DNA from: Methanobacteriota archaeon
Lineage (GTDB): Archaea > Thermoplasmatota > Poseidoniia > Poseidoniales > Poseidoniaceae
Assembly (NCBI GenBank): GCA_002726395.1
Contig: PBTA01000052.1
Location: forward strand, 1-5,528
Reading direction: 5' to 3'
Length of the DNA stretch: 5,528 nt
In this document: piece after piece, positions 1 through 5,015 of the stretch
Layout of the letters: each line of letters starts with the position of its first letter
How positions within the stretch are numbered: position 1 is the first letter of the stretch
Program-made: the position numbers and the translations under genes
The notes under the pieces: model-generated
The model's database searches: none
Told to the model about the DNA's origin: nothing
Seen by the model: the letters and a program-made list of their open reading frames with translations, nothing else

Positions 1-222
1 CACCTCTATATTAGAGTTTCTGCAAGCGGATTGGATGGCTTGCATATTTGGGATTACGCGCGTTTCTAGTTCGTTGAAAAACCAACCATACCTATCAGTA
101 AATTCATTGCTAGTTAAACCGGAAAATTCAGCGCCTTTTGGATGGGCTGCGAAGTTCTGCACATCAACGAATAAAAGTGCACTTTGATCAGGCTTCAGAG
201 AGATGTTGCGGCTCAACGTCAT
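1..222 (-). CDS. Isochorismatase-family cysteine hydrolase, N-terminal part (cut by window edge)
   Basis: The minus-strand frame reads without a stop from an ATG at 222-220 to the window edge, giving the first 74 residues. Residues 14-24 (SALLFVDVQNF) are the hallmark first strand of the isochorismatase/cysteine-hydrolase fold, in which D20 is the expected catalytic Asp. The Lys and nucleophilic Cys of the triad would lie beyond the edge and cannot be checked. Known family members hydrolyse C-N bonds of small amides and carbamoyl compounds (nicotinamide, N-carbamoylsarcosine, ureidoacrylate, biuret) or isochorismate; the substrate here is unknown. The start overlaps the TGA of the upstream amidohydrolase gene (ATGA at 222-219), so the two are almost certainly co-transcribed and translationally coupled. 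An amidase role in the same pathway is inferred from that coupling. Family assignment is fairly secure; specific function is open. Confidence 0.8.
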   Translation of the reverse strand, partial: MTLSRNISLKPDQSALLFVDVQNFAAHPKGAEFSGLTSNEFTDRYGWFFNELETRVIPNMQAIQSACRNSNIEV

Positions 223-989
223 AATAACCCTTTCATCAAATCATTGATCGCTTTGGCGAGAAGTTTTACCCATTGGGAGACCCCAGTCTCATGGTTGATT
301 TGATCATTTCGTATTTCAATCAGGCAATGCGGCAGCAGCCTTTTTTCGGCGTGTTGCGGAATAAACCAGTCCGTTTCATCATCAATTTGGTAAGGTTGAT
401 TAATTGCTAGATTTAAATCTGGTTTCATTTGCGCAACAGAATTAATCAAAGATTCGGCAGTAGAGAGACTTTTACGAGACAGAAACCCAGCGTTCCATTC
501 TCGTTCATGACCGTCAAAGACTGGCGTGTACGAGTGAATTGAAAAGGCAGCTTTGCGTTCACTGAAGTCAAACGCTGCTTGGATGGCTTGATCCATGGGC
601 TCAAAAATCGCTTGCCTGCGCGCCTCTCTTTCATTGAAGTCCAGATTTTTATTTGCAGAAATTTCAATTCTATCACTAATTTCCGGAATTGATTCACTGC
701 TTCCTGGCGGTCGGTTAGGATCTATAACCAGTCGACTGTAGCGCTGCAGTATTAAAGGCGCATTTATTCTCTGAGCGAGTTTACGCGCAAGGGTTTCCGC
801 ACCGATGTCCCAAGCGCGGTGACTTGAAAGCGTCGATTTATCAAGTCCTAGGTTTTTAAGAGATTTTGGAATGGCATGTCCAGCATGTTCGCAGAGTAAC
901 AATAATGGCACCTGACTGGAGGCATTAACCAGCTCGACAGGATCAGGGTCTATTTCGGTCAACAATGTGAATTGAGAGGTCAAGGTCAT
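219..989 (-). CDS. N-formylglutamate amidohydrolase family protein (HutG-like)
   Basis: With the start at 989 the protein has 256 residues, the usual size of this zinc-dependent family. Recognisable blocks in order are CEHAGHAIP (33-41), HRAWDIGAE (57-65), YSRLVIDPNRP (84-94), IPEISD (101-106), IHSYTPV (151-157), NQPY (197-200) and HAEKRLLPH through IEIRND (213-229). His and Glu residues in these blocks are the likely metal and catalytic ligands. The family type reaction is hydrolysis of N-formyl-L-glutamate to formate and glutamate in histidine breakdown, but no other hut gene is nearby. The gene is instead divergent from an RpiR regulator and a glutamine-synthetase-like ligase and coupled to a cysteine hydrolase, so a related amide substrate is plausible (inference). 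The frame stays open to an ATG at 1061, preceded by a weak AGAAG. That adds 24 A+T-rich residues with no family similarity and would leave only 10 bases before the divergent gene, so I prefer 989 although its own ribosome site is poor. Confidence 0.9.
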   Translation of the reverse strand: MTLTSQFTLLTEIDPDPVELVNASSQVPLLLLCEHAGHAIPKSLKNLGLDKSTLSSHRAWDIGAETLARKLAQRINAPLILQRYSRLVIDPNRPPGSSESIPEISDRIEISANKNLDFNEREARRQAIFEPMDQAIQAAFDFSERKAAFSIHSYTPVFDGHEREWNAGFLSRKSLSTAESLINSVAQMKPDLNLAINQPYQIDDETDWFIPQHAEKRLLPHCLIEIRNDQINHETGVSQWVKLLAKAINDLMKGLL

Positions 990-1071
990 CTCAATAGCTA
1001 ATGAAAATAAATTTCCACTGTCAAATAAAATTTTATTGACTGAAATTTTATTTACTATCATTTGTTCTTCT
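990..1071. promoter_or_regulatory. Divergent promoter/operator region between the amidohydrolase and RpiR-regulator genes
   Basis: This 82-base, very A+T-rich spacer separates two divergent starts. On the minus strand a perfect TTGACA lies at 1024-1019. Seventeen bases further is only a poor -10 (TTAGCT, 1001-996), which would place transcription start close to the 989 ATG. On the plus strand TTGACT lies at 1036-1041 and TATCAT at 1056-1061, with a short 14-base gap. The two hexamers are arms of one inverted repeat, GTCAA-N11-TTGAC (1020-1040), around a perfect palindrome AATAAAATTTTATT (1024-1037). A second dyad, TGAAAAT-AA-ATTTCCA (1002-1017, arms matching 6 of 7), fills the minus-strand -35/-10 spacer. 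It resembles the TGAAA/TTTCA half-sites reported for some RpiR-family regulators. A weaker TGAAAT-TTT-ATTTAC follows at 1041-1055. Control by the adjacent regulator is inferred. Confidence 0.5.
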
Positions 1072-1920
1072 ATGTTGATCCGTGACCAAATCGAAAAGAA
1101 CTCCGGGACACTGACGCAATCCGAGCGTAAACTTGCGTCTGCTTTATTATCTGATTACCCCTTCGCTGGTTTAATCACAATACAGGAGTTAGCAGAAAGA
1201 GCCGAAGTTTCGCCTCCGTCGATTTCCCGTTTTGTTACCAAAATAGGTTTATCGGGCTATCAAGAGATGCAACGCCGACTGATTAGAGAATTAAAAGGAG
1301 GCGATAATTCACCATTAGAGCTTCATGAAACAGGTCGGCGGATAGAGGGTGGATATCTTGCAGAATTTACGCTTCGTGCAGCAGAGCAGATGCAAGTTTC
1401 AGCAAAAGCGGTCACAGAAGGGCAATTTGAACGCATTGCTGACCTAATGAGTGATCCAAAACGAGATATTTATGCTCTTGGTGGACGAATCAGCGATACC
1501 TTGGCAACACATTTGTCATTTCACCTGCGCCAAGCACGTAAAGGAGTATATCATATTCCACGCGATCCAGAGAGTTGGCCAGAATATCTTTTGCGGATGA
1601 AACCAGGAGATATTTTCTTTTTGGCAGACTTTCGCAGATACCAGCCAAACCTGACGCACTTGGCAAAACAAGCGTCAATTGACTATAAAGCTCAAGTCAT
1701 TTTAATGACAGATAAATGGCTGTCACCAGCGAACCGCTATTCATCAGAAGTTTTAGCGATTCCTATCGATACTGGAACGATCTGGGATAGCTACAGTGCA
1801 GCGCTCGCGGTCACTGAAGCGCTAGTTGCGCGTGTTGCAGAAGAAAATTGGGATAGCACCAGACAACGTATCGAAGCCTGGGATAGAGCCCGCAAGAAGC
1901 AATTGGAGGACGATAAATGA
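1072..1920 (+). CDS. MurR/RpiR-family transcriptional regulator (HTH + SIS domains)
   Basis: The 282-residue protein has the classic two-domain RpiR layout. An N-terminal HTH_6 domain spans about 1-77, with the helix-turn-helix near 36-60 (TIQELAERAEVSPPSISRF, then KIGLSGYQEMQ). A SIS sugar-isomerase-type effector domain spans about 131-255, with YALGGRIS (134-141), DFRRYQ (186-191) and LMTDKWLSPA (211-220). The FRRYQ and TDxWLSP pattern is typical of the alphaproteobacterial branch that sits beside amino-acid or amine catabolic genes rather than sugar genes (recognition, not a search). SIS domains usually sense phosphorylated sugars, but ligands in this branch are mostly unknown. I chose the ATG at 1072. 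An in-frame TTG at 1036 would add 12 residues but lies inside the operator-like palindrome. Neither has a good ribosome site, so leaderless or weak initiation is possible. The gene overlaps the ligase gene by ATGA at 1917-1920. It is the probable local regulator of both divergent arms. Confidence 0.92.
   Translation: MLIRDQIEKNSGTLTQSERKLASALLSDYPFAGLITIQELAERAEVSPPSISRFVTKIGLSGYQEMQRRLIRELKGGDNSPLELHETGRRIEGGYLAEFTLRAAEQMQVSAKAVTEGQFERIADLMSDPKRDIYALGGRISDTLATHLSFHLRQARKGVYHIPRDPESWPEYLLRMKPGDIFFLADFRRYQPNLTHLAKQASIDYKAQVILMTDKWLSPANRYSSEVLAIPIDTGTIWDSYSAALAVTEALVARVAEENWDSTRQRIEAWDRARKKQLEDDK
1901..1908 (+). promoter_or_regulatory. Shine-Dalgarno site of the ligase gene, embedded in the regulator's 3' end
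   Basis: TTGGAGGA lies inside the last codons of the regulator gene, 8 bases before the ATG at 1917. It fixes that ATG as the ligase start despite the 4-base overlap with the regulator stop, and supports translational coupling of the pair. It is much stronger than anything in front of the regulator itself, which suggests that the ligase is made in larger amounts than the regulator from one transcript. Confidence 0.75.
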
Positions 1921-3218
1921 CGCCCTTAATATTCGCAGCTACCTGTGATTTGGCTGGCAAAGTGCGCGGTAAGGCTTTCCCAGTTTCAGATTTGAGCCGA
2001 CGACTTGAAAGAGGGGTGGGTTGGACACCTACAAACGTTCAGATCAATTGTTTTGACGGTATCGCAGATAGCCCTTTTGGGGCTCTGGGTGATCTACTTT
2101 TAGTCCCAGATGAAGGCACAAAAGTTGACCTAGAATTCGCAACTAGGACAGAGCGGTTTATACTTGGAGATATTGTCACTTTAGACGGTCAACCCTGGGA
2201 CTTTTGCACGCGCTCCCTACTTCGCTCAGCCCTCAATCGGCTAAAAGAAGTTGCGGGTGTAAAGCTCTTGGCCGCTTTTGAACACGAATTCCAAATTAAA
2301 TCAAAAAGTGGCCTTGCGGGAGAGGGATTTGGGCGTTCAGGCTTTGAACACCAGCGCGATCTTTGCGAGTCAATTATAGCTCAGATAAGTGCTGCAGGTT
2401 TAAAGCCTGATAGTATTATGAAAGAATATGGACCTGAACAATATGAAGTTGTTATCGGCCCGGAGCTAGGTATTCGCGCAGCAGATGCCGCAGTTATGGT
2501 ACGTGAAATTACGCGATCCACAGCACGTTTTCTGAATGAAGAGGCAACTTTTACCCCACTCCGTGATCCAAACAGCGTTGGGAACGGGGTTCACATTCAT
2601 ATGAGCTTTCTTGATCTGGAGGGTAACCCAAAAACCTATGATGCAGCAGGCGACTGTGGTATGTCTGAAATTACGAGCGCATTTTCAGCAGGTATTTTGA
2701 AATATCTGGATAGTATCATTGCATTTACGGCTCCGTCCGTAATTTCCTATCTTCGGTTAACCCCTCACCGCTGGTCAGCTGCCTACAACAATTTGGGTTT
2801 TCTAGACCGCGAAGCATCGCTTCGAATATGCCCAACAACTGTAAAAGATCCATTAGAAAAAGAACGCCAGTTTAATATAGAGTATCGCGCAGCAGATGCC
2901 TCAGCCTGTCCCCACCTTGCGTTGGCTGCAATTGTCCATGCTGGTGTTCAGGGAATTGAAGATGGACTCACAGCGCCTAAGCCATCGGAAGAAGATTTGT
3001 CGTTGTTATCTGCAGATGAACTTGGAAATCGCGGATTTATACGCCTTCCAGAGACACTTGAAGACGCTCTTGAGCGAATGCGTACCAACCCAATACTGTC
3101 AAAATGGTTTCCAGACAATTTTTTACCTGTCTATCTGTCTCACAAGACTTCGGAAATTTCTCATCTCGCAAATATGGATGATGGAGATCGGTGTGAATTA
3201 TATGAAAGAACCTATTAA
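1917..3218 (+). CDS. Glutamine-synthetase-superfamily ligase (gamma-glutamyl ligase-like, non-canonical)
   Basis: At 433 residues this is close to the GlnA-like ligases (PuuA, GlnA3/4, GMAS type) and shorter than GlnA. A reduced N-terminal beta-grasp domain covers about 1-95 and the catalytic domain the rest. Visible active-site blocks are EHEF (122-125, metal Glu), GPEQYEV (172-178), GNGVHIHMS (222-230), YLRLTP (278-283), NNLGFLDREASLRI (291-304, ATP/glutamate Arg) and IEYRAADASACPHLALAA (321-338, E322 and R324). Known members ligate ammonia or an amine to the gamma-carboxyl of glutamate using ATP. Departures from canonical GlnA include GPEQ in place of the usual PGQ loop and CPHL in place of NPYL, and I see no adenylylation-site region. 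An amine-glutamylating or related catabolic ligase is therefore more likely than housekeeping glutamine synthesis (inference). Its ATG overlaps the regulator's TGA; the regulator's last codons supply TTGGAGGA as ribosome site (1901-1908), an excellent match. Confidence 0.88.
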   Translation: MTPLIFAATCDLAGKVRGKAFPVSDLSRRLERGVGWTPTNVQINCFDGIADSPFGALGDLLLVPDEGTKVDLEFATRTERFILGDIVTLDGQPWDFCTRSLLRSALNRLKEVAGVKLLAAFEHEFQIKSKSGLAGEGFGRSGFEHQRDLCESIIAQISAAGLKPDSIMKEYGPEQYEVVIGPELGIRAADAAVMVREITRSTARFLNEEATFTPLRDPNSVGNGVHIHMSFLDLEGNPKTYDAAGDCGMSEITSAFSAGILKYLDSIIAFTAPSVISYLRLTPHRWSAAYNNLGFLDREASLRICPTTVKDPLEKERQFNIEYRAADASACPHLALAAIVHAGVQGIEDGLTAPKPSEEDLSLLSADELGNRGFIRLPETLEDALERMRTNPILSKWFPDNFLPVYLSHKTSEISHLANMDDGDRCELYERTY

Positions 3219-3314
3219 TGCATTGGAAAAATGACAAAGGTTTTAGCTAAAAATGTGCCCATAAAACATTATGATGAAATGGTAGAATGCCAATCTAGAG
3301 GGCATAATAGTATG
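3219..3314. other. Convergent intergenic spacer
   Basis: This spacer lies between the 3' ends of the ligase and oxygenase genes. I find no convincing Rho-independent terminator. The best stem is ATGCC/GGCAT (3287-3291 with 3301-3305) around a 9-base loop containing TCTAGA, and no T-run follows on either strand. A short open frame begins at 3231, 12 bases after the ligase stop (see findings). Confidence 0.4.
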
Positions 3315-4262
3315 TTAATTATTTTTGTGTTTCTCGTACGAAGCACCAAGCTCTTTTTTTAAAAATTCACCAAAGTTTATAGTTTTAAATATAGGCTCTC
3401 CTGTTCCTCTCAATGGTCGTACATTTAGGCTAACATTAGGATCATAAAAAAATGGGCATGAATACCTCTCTTGACCTGATTTATTGATTACGCGATGCGG
3501 CGTGGAGCGTAACCGACCGTTCGTCATTCTATGAAGCATATCCCCAACATTAACTACAAAACTATTTTCCAGTTTTGGGACATCTAGCCAAAGGCCTTCA
3601 GGTGACTGAACTTGTAAGCCCCCAACATCATCTTGTGCTAAAATTGTGAGGCATCCAAAATCTGTATGTGGCGCTGAACTATAGAGATCTTGCGAACTGC
3701 TTTTCGCCAAGGATGGATAATGTAACAAACGAAGCCAAGTAGTTGCCGGCGCAAATCTTTCCATTACAGATAAGTCTTGTGCACCTGCTGACAGAAGTGC
3801 AAGTCGCAATAGTTGATAAGCTAGTAACTCTAGTTTAGAATTATATTTCTCCAAAGTCGTACGAAAGCCATCAAGTTCTGGCCACTGATTAGGCCCGGAA
3901 AGGTAAACATCATCACTTTCTACTTTGTCTTCACGCATCATCATAAAGCTTGCTGATTGATTAGGCTTATTTACCTCGGCAAGTTTCGAATTCACATCCG
4001 TGGAGGTATTGATCGCAATATATCCGCGATGTTTGTGATCAAGATTTAACTTTATTTTTTCCTTAAGAGGGAGAGCATGAAACCTGTGTGACGCTTTAAA
4101 AATGCTCTCTATTAAAATAGGGTCGATGCCATGATTGACGATATAGCTAAAGCCTAAGTTATTATACGCTTGGGAAAAAGCGCCAACCAAACCAGATGGC
4201 AGAATTTCCTGATTAATCGACGCAACGTCGATAATTGGAATAGTGTTAAGTTCAAAAGTCAT
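3315..4262 (-). CDS. Isopenicillin-N-synthase-like Fe(II)/2-oxoglutarate-dependent dioxygenase
   Basis: The 315-residue protein is full length for this family. The N-terminal DIOX_N region is seen as IPIIDVASI (8-16) and LGFSYIVNHGI (36-46). The jelly-roll 2OG-FeII_Oxy domain carries the iron triad: APHTDFG (197-203, H199 and D201) and STPHRV (253-258, H256). The co-substrate-binding RxS is at ERYSCPFFYDPN (265-276, R266 and S268), and VNVGDML (237-243) precedes the distal His. Such enzymes hydroxylate, desaturate or cyclise small molecules using oxygen and usually 2-oxoglutarate. Bacterial homologues of this kind are mostly of unknown substrate, so no function is claimed. GGGAAG lies about 10 bases before the ATG at 4262-4260, and GAGAG abuts it. 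The gene converges on the ligase gene across 96 bases, so it is not part of that operon. A role in the same metabolism is possible but rests only on proximity. Confidence 0.9.
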   Translation of the reverse strand: MTFELNTIPIIDVASINQEILPSGLVGAFSQAYNNLGFSYIVNHGIDPILIESIFKASHRFHALPLKEKIKLNLDHKHRGYIAINTSTDVNSKLAEVNKPNQSASFMMMREDKVESDDVYLSGPNQWPELDGFRTTLEKYNSKLELLAYQLLRLALLSAGAQDLSVMERFAPATTWLRLLHYPSLAKSSSQDLYSSAPHTDFGCLTILAQDDVGGLQVQSPEGLWLDVPKLENSFVVNVGDMLHRMTNGRLRSTPHRVINKSGQERYSCPFFYDPNVSLNVRPLRGTGEPIFKTINFGEFLKKELGASYEKHKNN

Positions 4263-4315
4263 CTCTCAATCTTCCCATCTCACTTAATCCTCAAACAATC
4301 TGGGGTAAAAAGTCT

Positions 4316-4371
4316 GCTAACGGCATTGTCCCAATCCGATTGGTGAGGATTATTGTTATCGGTATGGTCCC
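4316..4371. repeat. Imperfect 17-base direct repeat, 39-base period
   Basis: GCTAACGGCATTGTCCC (4316-4332) and GTTATCGGTATGGTCCC (4355-4371) match at 13 of 17 positions, and their 3' twelve bases match at 10 of 12. The period is 39 bases, close to four helical turns, so the copies would lie on the same DNA face. The arrangement suits tandem binding sites in front of the oxygenase gene, but decayed ends of a mobile element would look similar. Confidence 0.35.
4331..4343. promoter_or_regulatory. CCAATC-C-GATTGG dyad, candidate operator upstream of the oxygenase gene
   Basis: This is a perfect 6+1+6 inverted repeat located 69 bases upstream of the oxygenase start (4262, minus strand), where a repressor or activator site would be expected. 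It sits between the two copies of the direct repeat at 4316-4332 and 4355-4371. The stem is too short and its flanks too poor in T for a terminator. Function as an operator is inferred from position and symmetry only. Confidence 0.35.
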
Positions 4372-4481
4372 CTTAAGCTTGTTCCTGTAAATTAAGATTT
4401 GGATCCCTGACACACTGGCCAATCTGAGCCACATCCATGAAGTTAAATGTTGATTAGTATTTTTTGCTAAAGTAGAAAAGT

Positions 4482-4497
4482 TACGGCAATCACCGTA
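4482..4497 (-). terminator. Weak candidate terminator hairpin for the 100-residue gene
   Basis: TACGG-CAATCA-CCGTA forms a perfect 5-base-pair stem with a 6-base loop. Read on the minus strand it is followed by a T-rich but broken run (ACTTTTCTACTTT). It lies about 105 bases beyond the stop of the small minus-strand gene. The stem is short and the T-run interrupted, so this is only a tentative call. Confidence 0.2.
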
Positions 4498-4602
4498 CGA
4501 TTAAAAATACGCGAGTGAAACTGTAAATCTGAAAATTAAAGAGGTTCAGCCAAAATATTAAAGTTGGCCTTTAAAATATTAGATTACTACATGAAAGTGG
4601 AT

Positions 4603-4905
4603 TTACTCTATAATAAACCCAGAAAATGCGTCAGTCCTACTATCATCCTCATACTTCTCTAAAAGATGATCTACACTATCCAGCCAAGTCAAACCTCTAA
4701 CCTGACCATCAATCAAGGCATCCAAGTTTGGCATACGTGCAATTTGGGCAAACTCTCCAGTATCAAGCCTTATGAACTCATTCAGAAACTCATAAGGCTT
4801 ATTTTCACTCATCATATTTCCCAAATACCTTAAAGCTTCAACAAATTCATCCTCGCAACCTTCCTTGGGTTTATATTTTATTATCGACCATATTACTTCG
4901 GACAT
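4603..4905 (-). CDS. Conserved-looking small protein, possibly dimeric alpha-beta barrel (ABM/EthD-like size)
   Basis: The start at 4905 is fixed by AAAGGTGGAG six bases upstream of its ATG. It gives 100 residues with no signal peptide or membrane segment. An earlier in-frame ATG at 4962 would add 19 residues but lacks such a site and runs into the shared promoter region. The sequence opens with a strand-like VIWSIIKYKPKEGCEDEF (4-21), where KPxEGxExEF is typical of small ferredoxin-fold proteins such as antibiotic-biosynthesis monooxygenase or EthD-like dimers. It continues with GEFAQIARMPNLDALIDG (50-67) and ends in an acidic YEDDSRTDAFSG (85-96). I recognise this as a widespread uncharacterised type but cannot name the family with confidence. 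No catalytic residue can be assigned. It is divergent from a short-chain dehydrogenase and may share its promoter region, so a linked role in processing a small molecule is a guess. Confidence 0.8.
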   Translation of the reverse strand: MSEVIWSIIKYKPKEGCEDEFVEALRYLGNMMSENKPYEFLNEFIRLDTGEFAQIARMPNLDALIDGQVRGLTWLDSVDHLLEKYEDDSRTDAFSGFIIE

Positions 4906-4953
4906 TTGCCACTCCACCTTTACCGCGATTAAGTCAACTTTTTTAAAGAATAT

Positions 4954-4983
4954 TTGAACCATGTTATATATACATGATATTAT
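4954..4983 (+). promoter_or_regulatory. Candidate sigma-70-type promoter of the dehydrogenase gene with a dyad in the spacer
   Basis: TTGAAC (4954-4959) and TATTAT (4978-4983) are separated by 18 bases and would start transcription near 4990, about 25 bases before the ATG. The spacer is almost filled by the dyad CATGT-N7-ACATG (4960-4976). A long spacer containing a dyad is the architecture used by MerR-type activators (established for that family); whether one acts here is unknown. The same interval lies upstream of the divergent small gene, so one factor could control both. Confidence 0.4.
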
Positions 4984-5002
4984 CTTTAAGACATAATCTT
5001 CT

Positions 5003-5008
5003 GAAAGG
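5003..5008 (+). promoter_or_regulatory. Shine-Dalgarno site deciding the dehydrogenase start
   Basis: GAAAGG lies 7 bases before the ATG at 5016. It supports that ATG, after which the nucleotide-binding motif begins at the normal distance (residue 8). Confidence 0.6.
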
Positions 5009-5015
5009 TATTATA

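Larger units (their letters stand above)
4263..4602. other. 340-base stretch without a convincing gene; contains dyads and an imperfect direct repeat
   Basis: No open frame of persuasive length or composition occupies this interval. It must contain the promoter of the minus-strand oxygenase gene on the left and the 3' untranslated part of the minus-strand small gene on the right. Visible structures are a 13-base dyad CCAATC-C-GATTGG (4331-4343), a 17-base direct repeat matching 13 of 17 (4316-4332 and 4355-4371), a TACGG/CCGTA hairpin (4482-4497), a GCCAA/TTGGC hairpin (4549-4568) and two AAAATATTA copies 21 bases apart (4552 and 4573). A 21-codon minus-strand frame at 4373-4438 could be a relic of a former gene or mobile element, but I do not recognise it. 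Confidence 0.5.

Noticed and set aside
446..697. Open minus-strand frame of 83 codons
   Set aside because: It lies wholly inside the amidohydrolase gene in another frame; the enclosing frame carries all the family motifs, and this one has no recognisable content.
219..989. Calling the amidohydrolase hutG of the histidine pathway
   Set aside because: No hutH, hutU, hutI or hutF is adjacent, and the neighbours point to a different metabolism, so the gene symbol was left empty.
990..1061. Extension of the amidohydrolase to the ATG at 1061
   Set aside because: The added 24 residues are A+T-driven and outside the family's length, and the extension would erase most of the divergent promoter region. 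It is kept only as an alternative.
1490..1678. Open minus-strand frame of 62 codons
   Set aside because: It is antisense to the SIS domain of the regulator, with no ribosome site or family resemblance.
2896..3237. Two open frames (plus 2896-3234, minus 3037-3237) over the ligase 3' end
   Set aside because: The ligase frame here has clear active-site motifs (IEYRAADAS and following), and the alternative translations look like shadows.
3287..3305. ATGCC/GGCAT hairpin as a bidirectional terminator
   Set aside because: The stem is only 5 base pairs with a 9-base loop, and no T-run follows on either strand.
4373..4438. 21-codon minus-strand frame in the gene-poor gap, considered as a transposase relic
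   Set aside because: It is too short to identify; no inverted terminal repeats or target duplication could be seen around it.
4906..4962. Extension of the 100-residue protein to the ATG at 4962
   Set aside because: The ATG at 4905 has a strong GGTGGAG ribosome site, and the extra 19 residues would overlap the candidate promoter region.
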